Assembly (NCBI RefSeq): GCF_037969765.1
Contig: NZ_CP150207.1
Span: 3,961,001 to 4,025,000, forward strand
Direction of reading: 5' to 3'
DNA: 64,000 nucleotides
Origin: Paenibacillus sp. FSL W8-0186
GTDB taxonomy: Bacteria; Bacillota; Bacilli; Paenibacillales; Paenibacillaceae
The stretch's first letter is position 1; every line of letters begins with the position of its first letter. Both the position numbers and the translations under genes were made by a program. Under the pieces are notes generated by a model. The model was given only the letters and a program-made list of their open reading frames with translations, did not search any database and was not told the DNA's origin. This document shows, piece by piece, positions 13,629 to 23,578 of this stretch.

Positions 13629-16322
13629 TTATTTAACCTGATCCATTTCAAACCTATATGACCCGGAGCCCACGGTAACCCAGATTCCCTGCTCTGCTGC
13701 TTCGATCTTCTCGATGCCTTCCGTTTCGCCCAGCGGTTTTCCGTTTTCCGTAACCTGGGTCTCGCTGGACGCCGCAGGCAGAAGAATTTCGGCCGTAGTG
13801 TTGACCGGCACTGTAACATCAAGGCGAAGCTTATCATCATCGAGCTTATGCCATGCGCTGCGGATCATGCCGTACATGCTCTCCAAGCTGCCATCCGCCC
13901 AATGCAGGCCCTCACCCGGCTGCGGTTTAATTACAATCCGCTTGTAGGCCGGAACCGTCTCATCCAGATCGATACCCGCCACGACCCGATACAGCCAATC
14001 GCCGATCGCCCCGTAAGCATAATGATTGAAGGAGTTCATATCATCGCTCCAGAAGGTACCATCCTCTTTGATGCCGTCCCAGTGCTCCCAGATTGTCGTA
14101 GCGCCCTTCGTAATCTGGTATAGCCAGGAAGGATAGTCCTGCTGGAACAACAGCTTATATGCGATATCATTATAGCCGTTGTCGCTTAGTACGAAGTTCA
14201 AATACGGCGTGCCGACAAAGCCGGTCGTCAAATGATAGTCGCTCTCCTCCAGCAGCTCTATCAGCTTCTGGGTAGCACGTTCCTTCGCCGGGCCCTCTAC
14301 AAGCCCGAACATTAGAGCCAGCACCTGCGCGGTCTGCGTACCTACAGCCAGCCTTCCCGACGGGGTAACGAATTCATCCTGGAACGCCTTCCGCACATTG
14401 CGATACAACTCCGCATATTTCACAGCGTCGTCCGCCTTGTTCAATACTTCTGCCGCCTTCAACACTAAGGATACCGAGTACGCATAGAAGGCCGTAGCGA
14501 TATAATCGCGGTCGGTGGCGCCGACATAACTGTCTTCCTTCGCATCCAGCGCCAGCCAATCCCCGAAATGGAAGCCGGTATTCCACAGAAATTCGTTCTC
14601 GCCCTGGCTGCGGATATACTCCACCCAGGCTTTCATGCTGTCGTACTGCTCGGACAAGAGACGTTTGTCCCCATAAACTAAATAGATCGTCCATGGGTTA
14701 ATGACCGCTGCGTCTCCCCAAGCCGCCGAGCTGTGCTGATCCTTGAACTCCTCGCCGCCTTTCTTGCCGAGCACGTTCGGAATGACAAATGGCACGCCGC
14801 CGTTATCGAGCTGATCCACAGCTAGGTCGCGGAGCCATTTCGTAAAAAAGTCCGCGGTACCGTGCAAATATGCCGCTGTTCGGATGAACATTTGCGCATC
14901 CCCCGTCCAGCCGAGCCGTTCATCGCGCTGCGGACAATCGGTAGGGACGTCCAGGAAATTGCCTTTGAGACCCCACTCGATGTTATGCTGCAGCTGGTTT
15001 ATGAGCGGGTCCGAACATTCGAAGTAGCCCGTCCGCTCCATGTCGGAATGCAATACCATCCCCTTGAATTGCTCAAGCCGTACCTTGCTTTCGTCAAAAC
15101 CGGTCAGCTTCACATAACGGAAGCCCTGGAATGTAAAATGGGGTTCATAGGCTTCAACGCCATTTCCCTTCATAATATAACGTACTGTTTGCTTCGCTTT
15201 ACGCAAATTGCCGATGTAGAAATTGCCCTCGCGGTCGAGTACCTCAGCATGCTGCAGCATAACTTCCTTCCCGGCTTCGCCCTCTACCTCGAAGCGCACC
15301 CAGCCGACCATGTTCTGCCCCATATCGATGACAAGTTCGCCTTTAGGCGTCTTCATAAGTTCCACCGGCTTAAGCTCATTAACGATGCGTACAGGGTCGC
15401 TCTCCTGAGCAACGAGAATGTCTTTGGAGTGAGCTAGAATCTGCACCTGATGCCATCCGCCCTGATCATGGAAGCCGGCTTCCGTCCAGCCCGGCTGCTC
15501 CAGCCTGGCATCATAAGTTTCTCCATGATAGATTTCCGACATCAGGATCGGACTGCCCGCTGCCTTCCACTCGCCGTCGGACACAATCGTCAGCTGCTCT
15601 CCATTTTCCAGCTCAATATGCATTTGCAGCAGCAATGCCAACTGGTCACCGTAAATGGAATGCAGTCCTTCCCAAGCGAGATGGCCTTTGTACCATCCTG
15701 TTCCTAAGAATGCTCCAATGACGTTCTCTCCGGTTTGCAGCAGGTTCGTAACGTCATAGGTTTGATATTGCAGCCGTTCTTGATAACTCGTCCAGCCCGG
15801 ATTAAAGTAGCTGTCGCCCACTTTCCGGCCATTCAGCTTCAATTCATACAGTCCCAGCGCCGTCGCATAAATCCGCGCCGATTTCACCTTGCCTTCGATC
15901 CGGAAGCTTCTGCGCAGCATAGGGCATTGCTCGGCGCCAAACCCTGCAATGACGCCTGGAGCTTGAATCCACTCCCCCTTCCATTCCTGCGGAGATAACA
16001 GCCCCATCTCCCAATAAGCCATGTCCGACCAATCGGTGGACTCCTCCTGCTCATTCCAGGCTCGAACGCGGTAATAATAACGTTTGCCGGACTCGCATGC
16101 CATGCTGTCCAGCTCGATCTGGATCGATGCGTCCGACATGACTTTGCCGGAATCCCAGAGCACCTCGTTCCCCGGCTCATCTGCCGATACGACGATTTGA
16201 TAAGCCAGCTGCCTTGCTCCCCGCTGATCCGATTCCAGCTTCCAGCTAATCCGTGGATGCGGTATACCCAGACCGATCGGATTGACCTTATATTCACACC
16301 TGACGTCCGTGATCTTAAACAT
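13629..16322 (-). CDS. Alpha-L-rhamnosidase (GH78)
   Basis: An 897-residue GH78 enzyme with no signal peptide, so intracellular. Domain order is an N-terminal Fn3-like domain (VNPIGLGIPHPRISWKLESD), a carbohydrate-binding-like beta domain, a second beta domain, the (alpha/alpha)6 catalytic barrel, and a C-terminal beta domain. The catalytic acid region reads DCPQRDERLGWTGD (near residue 490), and the base region ATTIWEHWDGI follows near residue 750. It removes terminal rhamnose from rhamnogalacturonan fragments. The start is ATG at 16322 with GAGGAGG six bases upstream. It is the last gene of the sugar-uptake operon. Confidence 0.95.
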   Translation of the reverse strand: MFKITDVRCEYKVNPIGLGIPHPRISWKLESDQRGARQLAYQIVVSADEPGNEVLWDSGKVMSDASIQIELDSMACESGKRYYYRVRAWNEQEESTDWSDMAYWEMGLLSPQEWKGEWIQAPGVIAGFGAEQCPMLRRSFRIEGKVKSARIYATALGLYELKLNGRKVGDSYFNPGWTSYQERLQYQTYDVTNLLQTGENVIGAFLGTGWYKGHLAWEGLHSIYGDQLALLLQMHIELENGEQLTIVSDGEWKAAGSPILMSEIYHGETYDARLEQPGWTEAGFHDQGGWHQVQILAHSKDILVAQESDPVRIVNELKPVELMKTPKGELVIDMGQNMVGWVRFEVEGEAGKEVMLQHAEVLDREGNFYIGNLRKAKQTVRYIMKGNGVEAYEPHFTFQGFRYVKLTGFDESKVRLEQFKGMVLHSDMERTGYFECSDPLINQLQHNIEWGLKGNFLDVPTDCPQRDERLGWTGDAQMFIRTAAYLHGTADFFTKWLRDLAVDQLDNGGVPFVIPNVLGKKGGEEFKDQHSSAAWGDAAVINPWTIYLVYGDKRLLSEQYDSMKAWVEYIRSQGENEFLWNTGFHFGDWLALDAKEDSYVGATDRDYIATAFYAYSVSLVLKAAEVLNKADDAVKYAELYRNVRKAFQDEFVTPSGRLAVGTQTAQVLALMFGLVEGPAKERATQKLIELLEESDYHLTTGFVGTPYLNFVLSDNGYNDIAYKLLFQQDYPSWLYQITKGATTIWEHWDGIKEDGTFWSDDMNSFNHYAYGAIGDWLYRVVAGIDLDETVPAYKRIVIKPQPGEGLHWADGSLESMYGMIRSAWHKLDDDKLRLDVTVPVNTTAEILLPAASSETQVTENGKPLGETEGIEKIEAAEQGIWVTVGSGSYRFEMDQVK

Positions 16323-16389
16323 AGCCATCCTCCTCATGGATAAGTTTTATCGCATTTATGTTGGGGGATTCCCCCTATTTATAACTTGA

Positions 16390-17217
16390 TTACCCTTTCA
16401 CCGCGCCAGCCGTCATTCCCGCTACGATCCGTTTATTAAAAATGAGAAACAAGATCAGGGGCGGAACGGTCAACAGAACGACATCGGCAAACAGGAGATT
16501 GTATGACGTGTTGTACAGGCTCATGAAGTTGTACAGAGTCAGCTGTGCCGTTGCGTTCTCCGCACCCGGCAGGAAATACAGCGGGTTGACAAAATCATTA
16601 AAGACGTTGACCGAAGTCAGCACTATAATCGTGGACGTGACCGGTTTAAGCAGCGGCAAAATCATACGGAAGAAAAAATTGAGGCTCCCTGCGCCGTCAA
16701 CGAGCGCCGCTTCATCGATTTCCCGTGGAATGGTAGCCACAAAGCCGGAATACAATATGATCGCAAACGGGATATTGATTGCAACCTCGATCAGGATGAG
16801 CCCGGCCATCGTTTTGAACATGCCGATCCCGTTCAAGACCCAAATCGTTGGCACAACTGCCGGCGGGATCATGAGTCCGGCCAGGAATAGAAAATGAACG
16901 ATGGTCAGCGGCTTGCTCTTCCTGCGCTGCATAATAAACCCCGCCATCGCGCAGACGAAAACTAGAATGATGATCGAAGCGACCGTAATGAATGCGCTGT
17001 TGAAAAAAGCGCGAATCAGCATATAGTCCTGGGCCTGAATCACTTCGCGGTAGTTTTCAAGGATTTGGAATGCGTTCGGCCATTGCAGATTCATCTTGGA
17101 AGCTTCCCTGCTGTTCTTAAAGGAATTGATCAGAATGAAATAAAACGGAATAATGAACAAAATCACTGTTAGCAAAATAGCGAAGAGCTCCGCTATGATT
17201 TTTCCGGATTTGCGCAT
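16390..17217 (-). CDS. Sugar ABC transporter permease (MalG/CUT1 type)
   Basis: A 275-residue inner-membrane permease with six predicted membrane helices. It carries the EAA loop EIDEAALVDGAGSLNFFFR near residue 190, which contacts the ATPase. It overlaps the partner permease by one base (17217). No ATPase gene is present here, as usual in CUT1 systems of Paenibacillus that share an MsmX-type ATPase. With the binding lipoprotein and GH78 gene it probably imports rhamnose-containing oligosaccharides. Confidence 0.9.
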   Translation of the reverse strand: MRKSGKIIAELFAILLTVILFIIPFYFILINSFKNSREASKMNLQWPNAFQILENYREVIQAQDYMLIRAFFNSAFITVASIIILVFVCAMAGFIMQRRKSKPLTIVHFLFLAGLMIPPAVVPTIWVLNGIGMFKTMAGLILIEVAINIPFAIILYSGFVATIPREIDEAALVDGAGSLNFFFRMILPLLKPVTSTIIVLTSVNVFNDFVNPLYFLPGAENATAQLTLYNFMSLYNTSYNLLFADVVLLTVPPLILFLIFNKRIVAGMTAGAVKG

Positions 17218-18080
17218 TACAGATCGACCTCCCTTTTCGTCAGAAATCTGTAGAGCGGGAAGGCCAGTACGGCGACGATCACGAATAAAATGACGTTGCC
17301 TGCCGTGGATAATCCGTAAAATCCGCCTTGATATTGCTTGTATATGATCGATGCGATCAGGTCAGAACTGAAGCCGGGTCCCCCCTTGGTCATGGTCCAG
17401 ACTAAATCGAATGTCCGCAGTCCGCCGATAAACGATAAGATAATGACGGAATTCATTGCCGGCCGGATTAGCGGCAGCGTAATATGCCAAAATTTACGAA
17501 AGGCATTCCCGCCGTCGATATCGACCGCCTCGTAATAATCGGCCGGAATGGACATCATGCCCGCAATATAGATGACGGTAGCAAAACCGACACCTTTCCA
17601 AATATCCACGAGTCCGACCGAATAAATCGCGAGCGCCGGGTCGCCAAGCCAGTTCGGCCCCTGAATGCCAAGCGCCGCCAATGCCGTATTAATCAAGCCG
17701 CGGGACGGATGCATCAAGTAGCTAAATGTAATCCCGACCGCAATCGTACTGATCAAAGTTGGAAAAAAAACGACCGATCTCAGAAAATCCTTCGATCTGA
17801 TGCTAGAGGTCAACAGCACCGCCAGCAGCAGGCCGAGCACTACCTTCGTCCCGCTAGTCATCACGGCGTAAATGAACGTATTGCGAAATCCGATATTCAG
17901 CGAAGACTCCTTGAAGAACATGATGAAATTATCAAGGCCGATGAATTCCCAGTCCGTGAGCGTCCAGCGCGTCATACTGAAGAAGAAGGACACCATCGTC
18001 GGCAGCAGGAAAAAAATAAAGAAGATGATGCCCGCGGGAAGCAAAAATCCATAGCTGTACAAAGATTTCGTTGATTTCAT
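17217..18080 (-). CDS. Sugar ABC transporter permease (MalF/CUT1 type)
   Basis: A 287-residue permease with six membrane helices. The EAA loop (PADYYEAVDIDGGNAFRKFW) lies near residue 190. A good GGAAGGAG site precedes ATG at 18080. It is the partner of the MalG-type permease and follows the binding-protein gene by 75 bases. Close to the family length. Confidence 0.9.
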   Translation of the reverse strand: MKSTKSLYSYGFLLPAGIIFFIFFLLPTMVSFFFSMTRWTLTDWEFIGLDNFIMFFKESSLNIGFRNTFIYAVMTSGTKVVLGLLLAVLLTSSIRSKDFLRSVVFFPTLISTIAVGITFSYLMHPSRGLINTALAALGIQGPNWLGDPALAIYSVGLVDIWKGVGFATVIYIAGMMSIPADYYEAVDIDGGNAFRKFWHITLPLIRPAMNSVIILSFIGGLRTFDLVWTMTKGGPGFSSDLIASIIYKQYQGGFYGLSTAGNVILFVIVAVLAFPLYRFLTKREVDL

Positions 18081-18154
18081 TCAGGCTTCACTCCTTCCTC
18101 GGAATTGCCGGCCCCGCAGCCGCCGCCGCAGGGCCAATTGTTACCAAATAGCCG

Positions 18155-19489
18155 TTACCAGCCTTCAAGACCGAGTTGGAGTGCCTGCTTCTCGACGTCA
18201 CTGTCATATTTGGCCGCGCCTTCCGCCGCGGAGGATATTCCCGTTGCTACTTCAACGGTAATCTGCTCCAGGGAAGGCCCTTTGATGGGAGAGTAGAATT
18301 CCAGCGCCGGAGCCGTATTGCCGGACTCGAAATAAGGCAGCATTTCTTTTACGGCAGCGTAAGTATCATCAGGCAGCTCCACACCCTTGATCGGCATCGG
18401 CCCTTCCGGTTTCATAGCCGTCAAGTAAGCTTTAACGCCTTCAGGAGAGACGAAGAACTCCAGCCACTTCTTGGCAGCGTCTATATTAGAGCCCTCTTTA
18501 TTTGCATAAATACCGCCCGGCATCCAAATCGTCAAGCCGTTGACATCGGCCGCATCACTCGGCTGGGCGAACGCGCCGATATCATCCATCATTTCAGGGT
18601 AATTCGCATTAATATTCGTCAATACTAAAGTCAGAATCGGATAATGGGCCGCTTTGCCCTCGGCCAGCATGGCTAGCGCATCCTCCAGCTTCGTTGCCGT
18701 AGCGTCATCATTGAAATGCTTCTTGTCGCGAAGCGACTGCAGCTTCTCGAAGCTGCGCAGCGCCTCTGGAGTCGTGGCATATTTCGCTTTGTTATAGGTA
18801 TAATCCTCCGCAAAATTCGGAGCCAGGGAATGCACGTTATAATAATCAGCCAGCACGACAAGCTGGGAGGTCCAAGAATCGCTAAAGGAGCCGATGACCG
18901 GGGTGTATCCGGCTTCTTTAATTTTGTCGTTGTTCGCCAGCAACTCATCCCACGTCTTTGGCACCGACAGCCCCAGCTCACTATAAATTTTCTTGTTATA
19001 CAGCCAGGCCCCGCCCACTGTTGATCCGCCTGGAATGCCGTATACCTTGCCATCTACCGAGACTGTATCTTTAAAGGAATCCAGCACATTGTCCATAAAC
19101 GGTTCGTTCGTCAGATCCACAAAATACTCCTGCGGATTCAAGGCTTTAAACAGGGAACCCGAGTTGTAGAACATTAAATCCGCCATATCGCTTGTCGCCA
19201 GGCGCGTCTTTACGACGTTATCTCCCTCTGTACCGCCAGGGCGGAGTTCGATTTTGGTCTCGATGTTCAATTCCCGTTTGATTTCATCGGCCACCGCCTG
19301 AATGCCGTCAATCGCGGTCTGGTTGTCGATAAGCAGTGTGAGCGTCGTTTTCTCGGTATCCGCAGTCTCCTTCGCAGATTCATTGCCGGAAGTTCCGGCA
19401 ATGTTCCCGCCTTTGCCGCAAGCGGACAATACAATCAGCAGCAAAGCCAGCGTCAGACTTAACCAGGTTGCTTTTCTTCTGAACGTCAT
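18155..19489 (-). CDS. Sugar-binding lipoprotein of the ABC importer
   Basis: A 444-residue extracellular solute-binding protein (family 1). The start is ATG at 19489 with AAAAGGAGG upstream. A lipoprotein signal ends in the lipobox LSAC near residue 24, after which a Gly/Ser-rich linker leads to the bilobal domain. Segments such as PGGSTVGGAWLYNKKIYSEL and WIPGGIYANKEGSN-like regions suit an oligosaccharide binder. It opens the ABC-GH78 operon, downstream of the cognate two-component genes. Confidence 0.92.
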   Translation of the reverse strand: MTFRRKATWLSLTLALLLIVLSACGKGGNIAGTSGNESAKETADTEKTTLTLLIDNQTAIDGIQAVADEIKRELNIETKIELRPGGTEGDNVVKTRLATSDMADLMFYNSGSLFKALNPQEYFVDLTNEPFMDNVLDSFKDTVSVDGKVYGIPGGSTVGGAWLYNKKIYSELGLSVPKTWDELLANNDKIKEAGYTPVIGSFSDSWTSQLVVLADYYNVHSLAPNFAEDYTYNKAKYATTPEALRSFEKLQSLRDKKHFNDDATATKLEDALAMLAEGKAAHYPILTLVLTNINANYPEMMDDIGAFAQPSDAADVNGLTIWMPGGIYANKEGSNIDAAKKWLEFFVSPEGVKAYLTAMKPEGPMPIKGVELPDDTYAAVKEMLPYFESGNTAPALEFYSPIKGPSLEQITVEVATGISSAAEGAAKYDSDVEKQALQLGLEGW

Positions 19490-19578
19490 AAATGAATCCT
19501 CCTTTTGGACATGTGCCCCCATTTTATTTGCATTCCATTACCGCCAAAAGGGCCCGGGTTCCCTTAAGCGAAGCGTCC

Positions 19579-19592
19579 GTTAAACGCTTACA
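19579..19592 (-). promoter_or_regulatory. cre-like half-site upstream of the sugar operon
   Basis: TGTAAGCGTTTAAC on the minus strand matches the left half of the CcpA cre motif, with two mismatches at the far right. It suggests catabolite repression of this operon but is weak evidence alone. Confidence 0.35.
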
Positions 19593-19672
19593 TATATAGT
19601 TTAATTTTAAAATGAACGGAGCACAGCGGGGGATTTTTCGTATTTGGGGGGAGAGATTTTCCTTTAAGCCAA

Positions 19673-19698
19673 AAGCCAGGCAAACAGATGCCCGGCTT
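19673..19698 (-). terminator. Terminator of the response regulator gene
   Basis: AAGCCGGGC pairs with GCCTGGCTT (one G-U), followed by TTTTGG on the minus strand. It starts at the last base of the regulator gene and separates the two-component genes from the transport operon. Confidence 0.7.
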
Positions 19699-21185
19699 TA
19701 TTGAGCTTGCAGCTTCTTCTGATATTCTGTCGGCGTAATGCCCACAATTCGTTTAAACAGATGGCTGAAATATTTGACGTCCTCGTAACCGACCATCTGG
19801 CAGACATCCTGAATCCGTTCAATTCCGCCAGCCAAAAATTCCTTCGCTTTCTCCATCCGGTAGCCTGCCAAATATTCCGAGAAGGACTGCCCGGTCTGGG
19901 CTTTGAACAGCCGCGACAGATATCCCAGACTGACATGATGTTCGCTAGCAAACTGCTGCAAAAAAATGTTCTGGTGATAATTCTGATGGATCCATTTCAG
20001 GAGCACGGGGATCAACTCCTTAGGCAGCGTATCCGGCGTGACCGTCTGGGCACAGATGCTTAATGCGAAATGCTCCAAATGACAGCCGAGCTCCTCGTAT
20101 GTCGCTACTCCCTCGAAATTCCCTTGCACTTCAGGATCCGTCTGCCGCCAATCCATCGCCCCCTGCTGCAATTTATATCGAAGCGAGTAGGCCATGTCAT
20201 TCAGGAAAATCATCAGCTGGTGCCGGGCCACCCGCTTGTTGGCAATCTTGTCGACCACCGTGGCGACGGTTTCTTTAATTTTGGTCATCTGGCCTTTCTT
20301 AATGAAGGCTTCCAGCACCCTGATATCGTCCCACAGATCGCTGAGATTCACCTCGGAGACCGCTTCATTCCGGCCAATCCAAGTAGATTGGGCAAATCTC
20401 CGGTTCGTTTCCACTCTTTCGTCCAATCCTCTGTAAACGGCATGTAGAGAGGCCTTCGCCTGCTTCAGGCCCCAGCCGACATGTATGGGCCCATCCTGCT
20501 TGGCTTCCAGGAACCATTCGTGCAATTCAGCTTCATACCGCTTGATCTGCCCCTGGTCGTTGAAAGGGAGAAGCAGTATCTTTCGCTGTGTGTCCAGCTC
20601 CACCATGTAGCCGCTGCCGGCTGCATGATTTGCGAATTCACGAAGCCCTTCTTCTGCAGCAGGCGGCATATTGGCCAAGCCTTGCTCTGCCATAGCCAGA
20701 GCTATGAAATAGGGCTGCTCGTAGATCTCATCAAAAAGCGGAGAATCGACAGGCTCCGAATGGAGCAGCATTTGCGACAGAAGCCATTTATTCTTGGCGC
20801 TCCTTAACTTCATATCGCTTTGAATGCGCTCGATGGCATGATCGATCGTGTCGTAAAGCGCCTCTTTTTTGACGGGCTTCAGCAAATAATCGATAACGCC
20901 AAGCTTCAATCCTTGTTGGGCATAAGAGAATTGATCGTGCACACTCAAAATGACCGCCCTGATCGTTGAATCCAATTCAGCAAGTCTTTCGACTAATTCC
21001 AAACCGCTAATGCCCGGCATTGTGATATCCGTGACGACCAGCTCCGGCCTGATTCTCACCGCCGCTTCAAGCGCGTCATCCCCATTGTCATAGCTGTAAA
21101 CCCGGTGCCGCGGCTCATATGCCTTAAACAACTCCACTAGCTCTGCAAGCGCCCAGCGCTCATCCTCCACTAAAAAGATGTTCAT
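19698..21185 (-). CDS. Response regulator, YesN type (receiver plus AraC DNA-binding domain)
   Basis: A 495-residue two-domain regulator. The receiver (about 1-120) carries acidic residues E7/D8 and the phospho-acceptor D53 in LVVTDITMPG. After a long variable middle, the C-terminus is an AraC double helix-turn-helix (SLGYLSRLFKAQTGQSFSEYL and DVCQMVGYEDVKYFSHLFKR). It overlaps the histidine kinase gene by 4 bases (ATGA). It probably activates the adjacent lipoprotein/permease/GH78 operon in response to the sensed saccharide. Confidence 0.93.
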   Translation of the reverse strand: MNIFLVEDERWALAELVELFKAYEPRHRVYSYDNGDDALEAAVRIRPELVVTDITMPGISGLELVERLAELDSTIRAVILSVHDQFSYAQQGLKLGVIDYLLKPVKKEALYDTIDHAIERIQSDMKLRSAKNKWLLSQMLLHSEPVDSPLFDEIYEQPYFIALAMAEQGLANMPPAAEEGLREFANHAAGSGYMVELDTQRKILLLPFNDQGQIKRYEAELHEWFLEAKQDGPIHVGWGLKQAKASLHAVYRGLDERVETNRRFAQSTWIGRNEAVSEVNLSDLWDDIRVLEAFIKKGQMTKIKETVATVVDKIANKRVARHQLMIFLNDMAYSLRYKLQQGAMDWRQTDPEVQGNFEGVATYEELGCHLEHFALSICAQTVTPDTLPKELIPVLLKWIHQNYHQNIFLQQFASEHHVSLGYLSRLFKAQTGQSFSEYLAGYRMEKAKEFLAGGIERIQDVCQMVGYEDVKYFSHLFKRIVGITPTEYQKKLQAQ

Positions 21186-23017
21186 TGCCTCGTCTCCTCT
21201 GCCAGCATTGGTGTAAAAGCCTTGTAAGGAAAAATCAACGTCACCGTTGTTCCTGCTCCCTGTGAGCCCGCAATCTTTACGCCGTACCCTTCACCGTACA
21301 GCAATTGAATGCGCTGATGGATGTTGCTGAGTCCAATCCCTTCGCCATCCTCCTGAACATCATGCTTACTGCGTTTACTGTACTCGGCAAGGCGCTGCTC
21401 CAGCTTTTTGAGCGCTTGCTCCTCCATGCCCAATCCGTTGTCACTGACCGAGATCAGCAGCAGTTCCCCTTCCGTGCATACCTTGATATTTATAATAGCA
21501 TCCGCTTTCTTCCGGCTGAAGCCATGGATGATTGCGTTCTCTACTAGCGGCTGTATCGTGAGCTTGAGGACGGAGGCGTTCATCAGTTCCTCAGAGACTT
21601 CCATCCTTAACGCAAACCGGTCGCCAAAGCGATGCTTCTGAATGTTCATATAATTAGCCACATGCTCCAGCTCCTGCCGAAGCGAAACGGGAAGCTGCAA
21701 ATTCTTCATGGTGTATTTGAATAAGTCAGCCAGCGATTCGGACATTTCCGCCACCTCTTCAACGCCCTTTAAGCGGCTGATGGACTTCATAATATTCAGC
21801 GTATTGTAAAGAAAATGCGGATTGATCTGCGCTTGCAGCGCGGATAGCCTGGCATCGTTCTCAGCAAGCTTGGATTCGTATACCTCCGTGATTAGGCGCG
21901 ATATACTGTTGAGCATGTTATTATACACGCGGCTTAGCACTCCGAGCTCGCCCCTGTTTTTAATATCCATCCTTCCACTTAAATCGCCCCGTTCGACCCG
22001 GTTCATCTCGGTAATCAGCTCCCTTAAAGGCTTGGTCACATGACGGGCAATCAGGTAGGCGACTATGGATGCAAGTACGGCTGCAATAAGCCCGACAATG
22101 ACAAGGATGATCTGTGCCTCCTGTTGTTTGGCGACCAGGAAATCGTTAGACAGCAGAATCAGAATGTTCCAGCCGGTGTAATCGGATTTCTCGGAAGTGT
22201 ACAAATACTTCTTATCCAGCCAATCGATTTCCCCGGAATACTTCCTCTCGTCCGTGCTTAGCGCATGAGCGAAGGCTGCAACGCGCTGTCCCGTATAGGC
22301 ATCCTCATTGTCGTATATGACAGCGCCTTCATCCGTGACGATGAATACACGCATTTGCTCGCCAAGCGGGTCGGAGCCAGAGTATACGAGCAAGCGTCCC
22401 ATTTCATGGGCGTTGATATCAATCTTGAGTGAGCCAATTTTATCCCTCCTGGGAATCCGGTAGATATGGCGCACAAGGGAAAGGTTCTTCTCCCTGTAGC
22501 CTTCTTCATTGGAGGAGGTCGGCGGGAGCAGCAAATAACCGCTTTTGGACATCGCATCCAGCCGGGTCTGCCAAAGCTCTTCCTGAAATACTTCGGCATT
22601 TACGGTTGATCCTGCCTCGTAATGATAGGAAATATGATCCGTCGTTAATAGGCGGATTCCCGCAATTTCCGGACGGGGATGGGCATAGTTGAAGAGCAAG
22701 GCAAAGAGCTCGTTCCTTACCTTCAAGCCTTCCTTAGGACTGATTTGGGCATGATTGGCCAGAATACCCTGTATGGCGGGGTCGCTGAAGATCGATAGAG
22801 AGATTTTCTCAATGTCATCCATAAAAAAATCGACGGTTTTGCTATACTGCCCGCTGAGCGTATTTAACATCGAGTAGGTATGCGTCTTCGTATCTCTCAT
22901 ATTTCCATAGTAGAAAATGAGGCAGGTTAAACCGATCACGACAAATAGAACGAGAATAAAAGCGATCAGAATTTTCGTTTGCAGCATCAGAGTGCGCCAG
23001 GTTCTCAAGGGTATCAT
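21182..23017 (-). CDS. Sensor histidine kinase, YesM type
   Basis: A 611-residue membrane kinase. It has an N-terminal membrane helix, an extracytoplasmic sensor (about 45-290), a second membrane helix, a HAMP domain, and a His_kinase domain with the phospho-acceptor in INPHFLYNTLNIMKS. Its HATPase part shows QPLVENAIIHGF and the G1 box SDNGLGMEEQ. The start is ATG at 23017 with GAGGAAAAGAG upstream. It is the first gene of the two-component pair; the partner regulator starts at its stop codon. Confidence 0.92.
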   Translation of the reverse strand: MIPLRTWRTLMLQTKILIAFILVLFVVIGLTCLIFYYGNMRDTKTHTYSMLNTLSGQYSKTVDFFMDDIEKISLSIFSDPAIQGILANHAQISPKEGLKVRNELFALLFNYAHPRPEIAGIRLLTTDHISYHYEAGSTVNAEVFQEELWQTRLDAMSKSGYLLLPPTSSNEEGYREKNLSLVRHIYRIPRRDKIGSLKIDINAHEMGRLLVYSGSDPLGEQMRVFIVTDEGAVIYDNEDAYTGQRVAAFAHALSTDERKYSGEIDWLDKKYLYTSEKSDYTGWNILILLSNDFLVAKQQEAQIILVIVGLIAAVLASIVAYLIARHVTKPLRELITEMNRVERGDLSGRMDIKNRGELGVLSRVYNNMLNSISRLITEVYESKLAENDARLSALQAQINPHFLYNTLNIMKSISRLKGVEEVAEMSESLADLFKYTMKNLQLPVSLRQELEHVANYMNIQKHRFGDRFALRMEVSEELMNASVLKLTIQPLVENAIIHGFSRKKADAIINIKVCTEGELLLISVSDNGLGMEEQALKKLEQRLAEYSKRSKHDVQEDGEGIGLSNIHQRIQLLYGEGYGVKIAGSQGAGTTVTLIFPYKAFTPMLAEETRQ

Positions 23018-23224
23018 CTCTTTTCCTCGATGTCCGATAGAATACATGTCATTTGCATCTTATTATAACCTTGAGCATTTTTATAACAACCTGGTTTTCA
23101 AAACGATCATTTATCCATATTTTTACTATATTTAACAAAATAGACACTATAGTCATTCTAAAATAATATTTTTTCCATTTATAATATATTTTGAGAGTTA
23201 TCTATAAATAGGGGGGGGCAGGCG

Positions 23225-23518
23225 ATGTATTTCAAATTTAAGCCGGAGGTCGTCTTCACGAAGCGCAGAGACGTCTCTATACTAAGCAACGTGATGACAG
23301 GCCGTAAAATCTATCTTGATGCGGAGGATACCCGCAGAGCAGAAGTGTTGTATGATCACTGCCAGCCGGGCCCCGTCTCGCCTGGCGCGGGGAATTTGGC
23401 TGCTTACTTGGCGGAGCAGGGTTTCGGACATTTCCACAAACGGAACATTCGTGTGGAAAGCAGCAGTCACCTGATGCATGCTAGACAGCTTGATATAAAA
23501 GCGAAAATAGGCCGTTAG
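23225..23518 (+). CDS. Small protein resembling a PqqD/RRE-like domain
   Basis: A 97-residue stand-alone protein with a GGGGGGGG-type site upstream. The first 40 residues (VVFTKRRDVSILSNVMTGRK then IYLD) pattern like the beta hairpin and wing of the precursor-recognition domain found at the N-terminus of radical SAM maturases. A helix (LAAYLAEQGF) and a last strand (KRNIRVE) follow. It has no neighbour of that class here; the nearest radical SAM genes are at 39-41.6 kb. It could also be a remnant of a longer maturase. Function unproven. Confidence 0.5.
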   Translation: MYFKFKPEVVFTKRRDVSILSNVMTGRKIYLDAEDTRRAEVLYDHCQPGPVSPGAGNLAAYLAEQGFGHFHKRNIRVESSSHLMHARQLDIKAKIGR

Positions 23519-23523
23519 GCATC

Positions 23524-23562
23524 AAAGGCCTGCCCCCGGTATTCTTCCGGGTTCAGGCCTTT
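23524..23562. terminator. Bidirectional terminator between convergent genes
   Basis: AAAGGCCTG and CAGGCCTTT form a 9-bp stem with an internal CCCGG/CCGGG pair. It lies between the plus-strand 97-aa gene and the minus-strand permease. Confidence 0.65.
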
Positions 23563-23578
23563 AATTCAGCCGTGCCTA

